Below, one piece after another: positions 23,773 to 33,232 of a stretch of 64,000 nucleotides of DNA. Numbering within the stretch: position 1 is the first letter of the stretch; each line of letters opens with the position of its first letter. The stretch comes from Pyrenopolyporus hunteri. Taxonomy: Eukaryota > Ascomycota > Sordariomycetes > Xylariales > Hypoxylaceae. A program made the position numbers and the translations under genes. The notes beneath the pieces are model-generated. The model saw only the letters and a program-made list of their open reading frames with translations, made no database searches and was not told where the DNA came from. The stretch covers positions 1,302,001-1,366,000 of the forward strand of contig CADCXC010000010.1 in NCBI GenBank assembly GCA_902806595.1, given 5' to 3'.

Positions 23773-25714
23773 ATGGCGGAAGAAGTCTACGACGGTGCCA
23801 TCGGCATTGATTTGGGTAAGTGTTTGACAATATCTTCCAAACTCCAACCCGTCGCATTGCGCGACCCTGTCAAGAATTTCAGTTTTACAATGGGCATCCA
23901 CTAATCACTGGCCACCTCGGTGTGAATAACAGGCACGACCTACTCCTGCGTCGCTGTCTACGAGGGCAACAATGTCGAAATCATTGCCAACGAGCAGGGT
24001 AGCTTCACTACTCCCTCGTACGTCTCCTTCAACGAGAAGGAACGTTTGATTGGTGAGGCGGCCAAGAACCAGGCTGCGATGAACCCCCGAAACACAGTCT
24101 TCGACGTGAAGTGCGTATTTTGACCCCGCGCCCCAGATATTTTTTTACTCTCGCAACCGTGCAGCTAACCTTCTGACTTTTGCGATAGGCGTCTGATTGG
24201 CCGACCCTTCAGCGACCCGATTGTCAAGAAGGATATTGAATCATGGCCTTTCAAGGTCGTCGAGCAGGGCACCAACCCTGTTGTTCAGGTCGAGTACCTG
24301 GGCGAGACCAAGACTTTCTCTCCCCAGGAAATCTCCGCCATGGTCCTTACCAAGGTAAGCTGACATCTCCTCGGTTGCTGATAATGATTAGACAGACACT
24401 GACATAATTTGCTACAGATGAAGGAGATCGCCGAGACAAAACTCGGAAAGAAGGTCGAGAAGGCTGTTATCACCGTTCCCGCCTACTTCAACGACAACCA
24501 ACGCCAGGCTACCAAGGACGCCGGCTCCATCTCGGGTCTCAACGTGCTCCGTATCATTAACGAGCCCACCGCTGCTGCTATTGCTTACGGTCTGGGCTCC
24601 AACAAGTCCAACAAGGAGCGTAACGTCCTGATCTACGATCTTGGTGGTGGTACTTTCGATGTGTCCCTCCTTAATATCCAAGGTGGTGTTTTCACCGTTC
24701 GGGCAACCGCCGGTGATACCCATCTCGGTGGACAGGACTTCGATACCAACCTCCTTGAGCACTGCAAGAAGGAGTTCCAACGTAAGACCAAGAAGGACAT
24801 CTCCGGTGACCCGCGAGCTCTCCGAAGACTTCGGACTGCTTGTGAACGTGCCAAGCGAACTCTGTCCAACGGTGCGCAAACAACCATTGAAATCGACTCT
24901 CTTTTCGATGGTGAGGATTTCTTCCTCCAGATCACCCGTGCCCGTTTTGAGGACCTTAACGCCAAGGCCTTCAATGGCACCCTGGAGCCTGTTGCTCAGG
25001 TTCTGAAGGATGCTGGCGTTGAGAAGAGCGCTGTTGATGAGATTGTGCTTGTTGGTGGATCTACCCGTATCCCCAAGATCCAGAAGCTCCTCAGCGACTT
25101 CTTCGATGGCAAGAAGCTCGAGAAGAGCATCAACCCCGATGAGGCCGTTGCTTACGGTGCTGCCGTTCAGGCCGGTATCCTCTCCGGCAAGGCTACCTCC
25201 GCCGACACATCCGACCTTCTCCTGTTGGATGTTGTCCCTCTCTCCCTTGGTGTTGCTATGGAAGGCAACATCTTCGCTCCCGTTGTTACCCGCGGTCAGA
25301 CTGTTCCTACTCTCAAGAAGCGAACTTTCACCACCGTTGCCGACAACCAACAGACCGTGCAATTCCCCGTATACCAGGGTGAGCGTGTCAACTGTGAAGA
25401 CAACACTTCCCTGGGCGAGTTCACGCTAGCTCCCATTCCCCCCATGCGCGCCGGCGAGGCTGTTCTAGAAGTCGTCTTCGAGGTCGACGTCAACGGTATC
25501 CTCAAGGTTACCGCTACCGAGAAGACCTCTGGCCGTAGTGCTAACATCACCATTTCCAACTCGGTTGGTAAGCTCTCTTCAACTGAGATCGAGAGCATGA
25601 TCAATGGTTAGTTTAATTCCTCGCCGTTTAAACCCCTAAAACAGGGCTAACTTCGATTTTACAGATGCCGAGAAGTTCAAGAACAGCGACGAGGCGTTCA
25701 GCAAGGAACTTTGA
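23773..25714 (+). CDS. SSB1: Ribosome-associated Hsp70 of the Ssb type, C-terminally truncated
   Basis: Ssb chaperones bind nascent chains at the ribosome exit in fungi. The model is join(23773..23815, 23933..24110, 24189..24354, 24418..25606, 25665..25714), 541 residues against about 613 in the family. The ATPase domain is intact: GAIGIDLGTTYSC, the phosphate loop VLIYDLGGGTFDVS, and VLVGGSTRIPKIQKLL. The beta part of the substrate-binding domain is present up to KLSSTEIESMINDAEKFKNSDEAFSK in normal order. Then the frame runs into Glu-Leu-stop where the family continues with the helical lid (a RFEAKQQLES-like start). About 70 residues of lid, including the nuclear-export/ribosome-related tail, are absent and are not found in the following 450 bases. 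Start and introns are typical, so the lesion is at the 3' end only. It may be a damaged copy, a rearranged allele or an assembly join. Confidence 0.88.
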
Positions 25715-26160
25715 ATCTTGCGGCGAAGCGTTTCGGGCTGGACGTTCAGCTTTCACGACTTGCATCGAGGAGGGATCGCTCACGTTTTCGATTCGTTTCT
25801 AATGAAGAGCTAGGCCCATAGCGGTGCGAGCTATTCCTCGGTAGGGACCTATTACAGGCTCTCCAGCCCTCATCTACCAGCCTCATGCTAGATCAACGGA
25901 GGAACCCATCCAAGGGCTGGGCGTACGGGGATGCTGGCTGTTCATCAAGGGGCTGCGATCGTCAACGAGGCCAACGTGCCGCAGCTGCTCGGCCCTCTAA
26001 TCGTTCGCCGCCTGTTCTGATGAGCTTGGATACTTCTCGAGTGGGTGCGTTTAGGTCGACGGTAGACTCCTAGACGACTTAGCTCCTAGATCCGCACTAT
26101 AATGTTGACTAAATCTGGAGAATTATCCTTGGGATTCTACTCAGTATCGCGGTCTACTAG
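25715..26160. other. Junction between 3'-truncated SSB1 and 5'-truncated dehydratase
   Basis: This stretch separates two broken genes on the same strand. It contains neither the missing Hsp70 lid nor the missing N-terminal part of the dehydratase, and no transposon ends or long repeats were seen. Shortly after the SSB1 stop the bases again read Lys-Arg-Phe (about 25727-25735), but similarity to the Hsp70 lid does not continue. Confidence 0.5.
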
Positions 26161-26184
26161 AGATTTACTAACTCGAGAACTATA

Positions 26185-27336
26185 GTGGCGTGCATTTTAG
26201 TTGGGCTCGGTCTCATGCCATTCAAAGGGGCAACAGCACCAGCCGTGTCGTCAGCTCGCCTACGAATTGCCGAAGAGACGGGTGCTAACGCGGTGAAAGT
26301 CATCGCTGCCGGTGAAAAGCTAAAGCCCCAGGCCCTACTAACGCGGGAGTCGTTTCTCAACGCCATAACCGTGTTGCAAGCTATTGGCGGCTCGACTAAC
26401 GCCGTAGTACACCTGATGGCCATTATCAATCGGCACCCGGCTGTCGCAGGAACAATTACTCTTGACACCTTTGACGAGATTGGGCGCCGCACCCCGCTGC
26501 TCGTGGACTTGAAGCCCAGCGGGTCTAACTACATGACTGACTTCCACAACTCAGGCGGCATGGCCGCACTGCTACAGGAACTACGACCGCTCCTACACCT
26601 AGACGCCCTAACCATCTCCGGGAAGACCCTCGGCGAAGCCCTGGACGCCGACCGCACGATCGCCGTACCACAAGCCCTACGCTGCATCCAACCCTTCGAC
26701 GCGCCGCTCTACCCCTCCTCATCGCTCGTCGTACTGCGCGGGAACCTAGCGCCCGGCGGCGCCGTCATGAAAGCCAGCGCGAGCAAGGACCGGCGCCTAC
26801 TACGGCACTCCGGGCGGGCCGTCGTCTTCGCCGGGTCCGCGGACCTGGCGGCGCGCATCGACGACGAGAACCTCGACGTGGACGCGGACAGCGTGCTGGT
26901 CCTGCAGAACATCGGGCCCGTGGGCAACCCCGGGATGCCGGAGGCCGGGCTGGTGCCGATCCCGCGGAAGCTGGCGGCGCGCGGGGTCGCGGACATGCTG
27001 CGCGTGTCGGACGGCCGGATGAGCGGCACGGCTGGCGGGACGATCGTCCTGCATGTGTCGCCCGAGGCGGCGGACCCGGAGTCTGTGTTGGGAATTGTGA
27101 GGGATGGCGATGTGATTACGTGTGATGTGGAGAAACGCCTGTTGAGTGTGGAGATAAGTGATGAGGAGATTAAGCGTAGGCGGGAAGAGAGGCGGGCGGA
27201 GATTACGAAGGATGGCTCGGAACACCCGTGGAAGGCGAGGGAGAAGATGAGGGGGTATAGGGGCTTGTATATGAGATCGGTGAACCAGGCGGATCAAGGA
27301 GCAGACTTTGACTTTCTCCGTGCTGAGGGGATATGA
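26185..27336 (+). pseudogene. IlvD/Edd-family dehydratase, 5'-truncated remnant
   Basis: The IlvD/Edd family contains dihydroxy-acid and sugar-acid dehydratases that use an iron-sulfur cluster. Here only about the C-terminal two thirds are encoded (383 codons). Recognisable blocks are GLGLMPFKGATAPAVSS, AIGGSTNAVVHLMAI, YMTDFHNSGGMAALL, APGGAVMKASASK, GPVGNPGMPEAG and SDGRMSGTAGGTIVLHVSPEAA. The family's N-terminal 180-200 residues, which carry the cluster-binding cysteines (the DDGC-like and SCPGAG-CGG regions), are missing: the sequence begins at the helix that normally follows the MYTANTMA block. The frame is open from 26161 but has no ATG before homology starts; a GTG lies at 26185. Without the cluster ligands it should be inactive. 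Third positions become very GC-rich between 26600 and 27060. It converges with the Ldh2-type gene only 56 bases away. Confidence 0.82.
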
Positions 27337-27392
27337 TAGTTAGGTGTATTTTAAAGTATTATATACCTATGTTGGAAGTATATACTATTTCA

Positions 27393-28542
27393 TTAGCTCT
27401 TGAATACCAGTGAAGGCGCACCCACTTTCTTCGCTTCCTCATTCAGAGCGTCGACTTCGGCCTGCACCAACGGGATCCCCGATTTCTCTCTTTCCTCCTG
27501 CGTCAACTGCTCGATCTCGCCGGGGAAGTAAATGCGCTCGACGCCGGCGGCCTTATCAGAACCGACGACGCGTTGGTACAAGAAATCCATCCGCTTCCGA
27601 AACTCATCGAGACTCATGAATAGGTCGGGTTTGATCGCTACCAGAAAGTGTCCGACGTCCGACGGCTTGCTTGGGTCGTACGGACCTGTGACCCCGCCTG
27701 CGAATGCGGAGCCTATGCACGTTTATGTCAGGGGAAATTACAGGAATAATAGTAGATATTGGGATTCTCTTACCAGATAGGACGCCCGAAAACACATCCA
27801 TCATAATAGCTAGTGCCGAACCTTTGGGTCCCCCCATAGGAAGCATGACTCCCTCCAAAGCAGCCGCTGGGTCGTCCGTCGGTCTCCCTTCGGCGTCCAA
27901 GGCCCAATCCAGGGGAATCTTCTCTCCCCTCCTCTTAGCCTTATAGATCTTACCTCTCGCTGCCACAGAAGGTGCCATATCCAGTATGAACGGCTTCTCC
28001 TTACCGCCTGGAGCACCGCATGCGATCGGCGACACCCCCATCAACTTGCTCTTACCCCCGAACACGGGCAGCGCCGGGCTCGAGTTGGTGAACACGAGGC
28101 TCATCATACCGGCGTCGATGGCCTGCTGAACAATCCAGGCGCTCATGCCGAAGTGGTTAGAGTGCTTGACGCTAACCATGCCAATGCCGAACTCGCGCGC
28201 CATGTCACACGCGGCCCGCATCCCCGCCTCCGCCGCTAGGAATCCAAAGCCATTGCGGCCGTCCACCTGGGCGACCACGGGCGTGACCTTGGTAAGCTCG
28301 GGGGACGCGGAGGCGTCGAGCACGCCGTTGCGTACCCGGGCCATGTAGGATGGGATCCGGTTGATGCCGTGGGTATCGACGCCCCGCAGATCCGCAGCAA
28401 CCAGGCATCTCGCTACGATTTCGGCGTTCGGTGCGGGCACGCCGTTCCCGGTCAGGACACCTTCGATGAACTTCCGGGCCTCAGAGGCTTCAACGTAAAG
28501 TTTAGTGTCGGAAGCGGGCTGTGTTGCTGAAGTCTCGGCCAT
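27393..28542 (-). CDS. Malate/L-lactate dehydrogenase family (Ldh2/MdhB-type) oxidoreductase
   Basis: Members of this NAD(P)-dependent family reduce or oxidise 2-oxo/2-hydroxy acids such as malate, lactate, ureidoglycolate or delta-1-piperideine-2-carboxylate; they are unrelated to classical MDH. The model is complement(join(27393..27712, 27774..28542)), 362 residues, full length. The single intron restores FSGVLSGSAFAGGVTGPYD. Family landmarks are LRGVDTHGINRIPSYM, the conserved VKHSNHFGMSAWIV with its histidines, TNSSPALPVFGGK, and SPIACGAPGG. No signal or targeting sequence is evident, so it is probably cytosolic. Substrate cannot be told from sequence. It is divergent from the GST-like gene across 0.67 kb and convergent with the dehydratase remnant. 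Confidence 0.9.
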
Positions 28543-29209
28543 TTTTTATGACGTGAGTGAGTAGTCTTGATTCGGGAAATTGCTCTGGTTGTGTTAGTTG
28601 CGGTAATGATTATAACTACCTAGACTATATCCTTCTTACGCCCTAGATATACGCAAGTGCGATTCAAGGAGTTACGTGTACGAGATTTATTAAGTGCGCA
28701 TGCTTAACTCGGCTGCTTATTCCGATAGATCAAGTTGTCCGACCTCGGACTCGGTCCCGTTGCCGGGATGACTCCGCCGGAGCTATCCGAGGTTCTCCGC
28801 ATTTCCTAGGGGTCGCGTTAAAATCTCCCAATGCTAACGGAAGGTCTATTGCAAGTTAGTTGTCACTCTGTTGACTACGTTTGCTATCAATGTTTACTAT
28901 TTGTTGACTTCAGTTTAGAATTGAGTAGAATTACCGTTAGCAAATTGATATTGTTTGTGGTGAATACCTAGGTAGGTAGGTAGTTGATGCGTAATTTGTC
29001 TGGGGTAAAAACATGTTTAATCGTGAGGTCCGTTTGCTAATACCAAAATAAAGACAACAGTGGAAACATTACAAATGCCGAATGAAGCTCAACAGTATAT
29101 ATTACCTAGGTAGGTACCTAGTTATAATCTCATAGTAGTAGGTACTCACCACCCGCACTTGGAAACTAAGGTGGTGGTAATACTAATTGATGAGATACGC
29201 TGAAACTCA
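28543..29209. promoter_or_regulatory. Divergent upstream region of the Ldh2-type and GST-like genes
   Basis: The region is AT-rich without genes. TACCTAGGTAGG-type micro-repeats occur at 28974-28985 and 29103-29121. Confidence 0.4.
29103..29121. repeat. TACCTAGGTAGGTACCTAG micro-repeat
   Basis: This is a 19-base imperfect palindrome of the same family as those at 11483 and 16783, about 90 bases before the start of the GST-like gene. Confidence 0.8.
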
Positions 29210-29857
29210 ATGGCGTATCTAAAAATCGCCGCCCCTCTAGATGGGAATCTCCGCCATTTTTTACTCTTATATCTTTACGAAAAAGGATTACATAAGTCTA
29301 AAGACATTATTAAGCTTATCGACAATGGCAAGGCAGTATCAGGCCTACGCCTACCGGATGGCACCTTTATCAGGCAGTCCATTGCGATTATCGAATATTT
29401 CGAAGACATATGTGACCACCCCGTGGAGGACTGGGAAAAAGACCTTGCAAAAAACGCAAGCCCGTCTATGCGAGGCCGCACCTCATCCGAGAGGGCGAGG
29501 ACAAGAGAAATTCTCGCATTGGCGTTTAAGGGGTTTACTTTATTCGGCGACGAGCCTCTGTTCGAGCTAGGACCGGTAGACCTCAGCACGCTCACCACAT
29601 TTCCAGCTTGGATTGGGATAAACCTGATGCGTCTTGAGGCTCGTTATGTAGACCGATTCGTAGGGGATAGCCCCAATTCTGCGGAAGTTACCGTAGGAGA
29701 TTGTGCCGCCTTCTCGCTTCTGGAGCTCTACAGTGAATACGGATTGGGTCTCCAGAAGAATGGCTCCGAACTGCCGAATTTAAAAAGATTCTACGAGGCG
29801 TTCAAGAATAGGGATAGTGCGAAGGTATCGGAGGAAAATTACTCATCATGGGCCTAA
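29210..29857 (+). CDS. Glutathione S-transferase-like protein
   Basis: This is a single-exon frame of 215 codons with a GST layout. An N-terminal thioredoxin-like part contains DGNLRHFLLLYLYEKGL, a LPDGTFIRQSIAIIEYFED block (the glutathione-contacting Gln/Ser-Ile turn), then an all-helical C-terminal domain with a VTVGDCAAFSLLELYSEY segment corresponding to the N-capping box region. GSTs conjugate or isomerise electrophiles and often protect fungi from their own metabolites. The first beta-alpha unit is shorter than usual and the normal catalytic Tyr/Ser/Cys position is not obvious, so activity is uncertain. It starts 1.3 kb before the end of the repeat precursor gene, and a role in that pathway is only inferred from proximity. 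Confidence 0.78.
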   Translation: MAYLKIAAPLDGNLRHFLLLYLYEKGLHKSKDIIKLIDNGKAVSGLRLPDGTFIRQSIAIIEYFEDICDHPVEDWEKDLAKNASPSMRGRTSSERARTREILALAFKGFTLFGDEPLFELGPVDLSTLTTFPAWIGINLMRLEARYVDRFVGDSPNSAEVTVGDCAAFSLLELYSEYGLGLQKNGSELPNLKRFYEAFKNRDSAKVSEENYSSWA

Positions 29858-31164
29858 CAAGTTCGCCTGCCATTATCTAACTAGGACGATATGGAGACAT
29901 ACCAACTTCGACAATATGACCTTTGTTGCAAATACGTATTTCTTTTTCTTGGGTGGGCTTGAAATTGGCTGTGGGCTGGATCGCTTCATCAAGGTGCTGC
30001 GCTAGAGCTAGCATTCTTCCATTACTATACCTATCAATACATATAAGGTGTAGTAGGGGATCAATCCACCGTACAATGCGATGCACTAAAGTGAATGGTT
30101 TCGGGTTTAAGTCATTCCTGCGTCAAAGTTGGCTCCGGGATGAACTATATCGAAGCGAATCTTGCCATTTAAGGGGAACTGTACGCCACACTCGAGTCGT
30201 AGCGTATGAGCTCGCCATCATAAACGCAGGAAGAGTAAAATGCATACCTATATTATACCGGTATATGTATCTTAAAAGCCACCACTATCATAGATGAGTC
30301 ATAGGGACATTATTGACCCGGAATGCTACGCATCTAAGAAGACTGTATGAGGTATTATTATCTCTTTCGTAACCGACGTCAATCCTTCTAGCCTTACCGG
30401 TCTCTTCCTACGTACCGGATCCTCACCGAGCGCCACACGCGTCTAACCCCCTGATGTATACTACCGCCCTCGAAGATCTGGTTTGTAAGAATTACGGATA
30501 CGCCCATTTAACTTAGATGCGGCTTCCAGTAGGCTATGGTAAGCTACATACCGTTGGCCTCGGTGGCTACGGTACTAAGGTGCGCTCGTTACACCCGAGT
30601 ATTATTATTGCTTTTCTGCGGCGAGCTGATAGGTTAGGTTTCTCTGGCCAAGTGTTGAGATTCGCCTCCGAGCTCTTGATAATAGGCAATAGGCTATAAG
30701 ATGTTGTGTAACACATCTTAAAGGAGATGAATCCAATATTAGATGTCTCATTTCAGACATAAGAGACCTGCATAATCACAGACAACTAGGACGCCATTGG
30801 GGGTCCCCCTTTTGTTCCGCTCCTAATTGTCCGAGGCAAATTTGTGGCGCCTCGGCTTAAGAGATGAAGTCATACCGAGATAGTGTGCCTCACATCTAAT
30901 TTACTATCATCTAATGTTGTAGAATCCTACATAGAGGTTGAGTTTTGATAGATTCACAAGCATTGGGTCGTCGTAATAAATTGCTCTAGCATGCCCTAGA
31001 AGACTTGAAGGGGTATATGATAATTCCATTTCTACGTTATCTCTTGGCCGAAGCACTTAGGTACATACGGTCCTTGTATACAGCATCCTCTAAACGGCCG
31101 CGTATGTTCGCCTTGTAGAAACCGCTATCAGACTGCGAAATTGGTAGCAGGTGATGCGATTGCG
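29858..31164. other. Intergenic, nothing recognised
   Basis: The 1.3 kb between the GST-like gene and the precursor gene hold only short frames of 60-124 codons without domains. I see no RNA gene or long repeat. Confidence 0.45.
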
Positions 31165-31516
31165 TTAAGCAAAGACTGGGGGCTCATCAACTTCATCGCG
31201 TCGAGCAATGACTGGAGGCTCGTTGACTTCCTCTCGAGCAAAGACAGGAGGTTCATCGACTTCATTGGTCTTCCTAGCAAAGACGGGAGGCTCGTCGACT
31301 TCCTCCCGTTTGGCGATGACTGGGGGCTCGTTGACTACTTCTTCATATCGCGTGGCGAGATGCGAGTTGCCGTCAACCGCGATATCTGTGAACAAGGGTC
31401 AATCGTCAAACTGACAAGACTCCTATATAGAATTCCGTATCGAACTTACTCAGTGGAATGGCGATGGCAACTGAGATAATGGCAGAAGCCAAAAAGAAGG
31501 ATTTGTTGACGAGCAT
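31165..31516 (-). CDS. Secreted repeat precursor peptide, putative Kex2-processed RiPP (dikaritin-like) precursor
   Basis: The model is complement(join(31165..31385, 31450..31516)), 95 residues, with one GTAAGT...CAG intron and closed phase. Exon 1 encodes a strong signal peptide (MLVNKSFFLASAIISVAIA). After a short leader of about 15 residues come five repeats (residues 37-49, 50-61, 62-73, 74-85, 86-95) built as acidic-EV-(D/N)-EPPV-(F/I)-A, separated by KR, RK, a single R, and RR; the last repeat ends at the stop. This is the architecture of fungal precursors cut by the Golgi protease Kex2, as in ustiloxin and related dikaritins. A UstYa-family oxidase gene lies divergently 0.73 kb away, which supports a RiPP role. 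Unlike known dikaritin cores, the units contain no tyrosine; the only Tyr in the repeat area is residue 36, just before unit 1. It could instead be a kexin-processed secreted peptide of another kind. Confidence 0.85.
31168..31344 (-). repeat. Five in-gene tandem repeats of the precursor peptide
   Basis: Units lie at 31306-31344, 31270-31305, 31234-31269, 31198-31233 and 31168-31197, in gene order. Three are 36 bases; the first has an extra Val codon and the last lacks the basic codons. Core protein pattern is EPPVFA in units 2, 3 and 5 and EPPVIA in units 1 and 4. The DNA of the units is alike but not identical, with several synonymous changes. Confidence 0.9.
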
Positions 31517-32242
31517 GTTGATATGAGATGAGTGGAATGGTTGAGCTAGATGCGTTCCTGAGAATGATATGCGCGATGATAATGCGGTGGGTATGTCGGT
31601 TTACGTTCGAGCCGGCACTTAAGTATCCGCCAAGGTATCGCAAATCCCACGGTTCTCGGCTGGTGTTCCTGAAGATGTCAATATATGCCAAAATTCTCCG
31701 AGCCACCTAGGCGGTATACGGGTATCAGTATGTGACTGCCTGTATCGGGTATGCCAGTTAGATTTCGAGCGATGGGCGCCACCAATATAGCCAAGTCTAT
31801 TGGCTGTGGGGAAGTGGGTTGAGCACACGTATCTATGCGAAAGGGAGAGTGCTACGTTGAAAAGCCGCCGTCACATCGAAGACAGCATCCGATACTTGAT
31901 CCATGGTTGGTGGTCGCCGTTAGTATAGTCCTCAATGCGACGGCGGCGCATATCTGTGTTACCATGTGATTGCTTGTATCTCAAACATCTGGGTCCGCCT
32001 TATGCAGGTTGAGTGCCATCGCACCCCATATACTATATACCTTATCCGGAAGGATCACCGGTGCCCAATTCACCGGGAGGAGTGTCAATACCCATAGTGG
32101 CACGATAGCTCTGGCTCTTACCGACCTCGCTAAGCTTACACGACTCCGCCGGACATCCAAAGCCTTTTTTACTCTTTATAATTCAGAGGTTTGAGACTTT
32201 CAAGCGGAGGTGTCGTCTGGGGCCAGCACCCTCCCACATACA
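31517..32242. promoter_or_regulatory. Bidirectional promoter between precursor and UstYa genes
   Basis: The two start codons face away from each other across 726 bases, so both genes can share control elements. A TTTATAATT element lies at about 32175-32183, 60 bases before the UstYa start. No specific operator could be recognised. Co-regulation is inference. Confidence 0.5.
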
Positions 32243-33232
32243 ATGGTTGGAAAACACGAATACAAGCCTTTGATGGGCGAAGAGGCAAATGAGGATGATT
32301 CTCGGAGCCTAGAAGCATCACTCTCTACGAAGACAGCGACAGACGATAGGAGACTTTGGCGACTCAATCTAGCCCTGACTGTCGTGACTATTCTCTCGCT
32401 GTCTCTGAATATCGTGCAGGCTACACTCTATAGGCCATCGATCTCGCTCACTACACACGAGGAGAGCCGGACCTACACGACAAGATATGGTAAGTCTAAA
32501 TTCCCCTTAGAAACAGAAGGACCTCTGCTAATAATTCATTCTAGCCGAGTTAAAACAAGACGCGGTGGAGCTTTTCTGGAATCAGAGCGGCCCCTACACG
32601 AACCCCGATGACAATATACGGGATCATCTTTGGGATGATATCGACGTAGACTCGGGCGTCGTAGCGGTGTCTAAGTCGTGGGCGAAGGAGAGAGGGCTAG
32701 TTGAAGGGGCTACCTTCCCTTGGGACACCGACAAGGCTCTGTACTTCGTGAACGCATATCACAGCCTGCATTGCATCGTACGTACCCCGGACTGACTTAC
32801 GTGCCTAAGCTTACTGCATGCTGATAACACTTGCAGAAACAAGTTTACCGAGCCTTCAGAGACTACCAACTTTCTCGGCCTCCTACGATACCAGGCCCGC
32901 ACGTTATTCACTGCCTGGACCAGCTGCTTGCGGATACGCGATGCCAAGCAGACGATACGCTGCGCGCCTCGAACGTGTCGACACCTCATGTGACAGCTTC
33001 GTATCAATTCCGGCAATGCCGTAGTTGGGATGCGCTGGAAAAATGGACTCTTGCCCACCCAGGCTGTTACCGCTACGGGAACTTTACGTTTGAGGATAAC
33101 CAGCAAAGCCAAATCGCGCGGATGAGGTATTGTCCGGAGGGCACCCCCGAGCTGGAGAAAGTGCGGAAATATTTTGGAAAAGGCAAAGACTGGAAGCCCG
33201 CAGAGGAGAAGAAATGGAGCTGGTTCGACTAA
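32243..33232 (+). CDS. UstYa-family (DUF3328) oxidative cyclisation protein
   Basis: UstYa-type proteins are membrane-anchored, probably metal-dependent oxidases that cyclise or modify Kex2-released peptides in dikaritin RiPP pathways; relatives also act in cyclochlorotine biosynthesis. The model is join(32243..32489, 32545..32777, 32837..33232), 291 residues, phases closed. The N-terminus is cytosolic and acidic, a single transmembrane helix spans about residues 41-62 (LALTVVTILSLSLNIVQ), and the lumenal domain carries both hallmark H-x-x-H-C motifs: HSLHC (155-159) and HVIHC (182-186). YTNPDDNIRDHLWDDIDVD-like and FRQCRSWDALEKW blocks also fit the family. I chose ATG 32243 since upstream in-frame sequence has only GTG. 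It is divergent from the repeat precursor and followed, after 1.4 kb, by an MFS exporter on the other strand. Only one UstYa copy is present; many clusters have two or more. Confidence 0.93.

Noticed and set aside
24412..25362. 316-codon minus-strand frame opposite the Hsp70 gene
   Set aside because: Long antisense frames opposite Hsp70 are a known effect of its codon bias; no domain or independent support.
31141..31479. Plus-strand frame with repeated DWGLVDF-like units
   Set aside because: It is the reverse complement of the precursor repeats; the minus strand has a signal peptide, a proper intron and basic cleavage sites, the plus strand has none.
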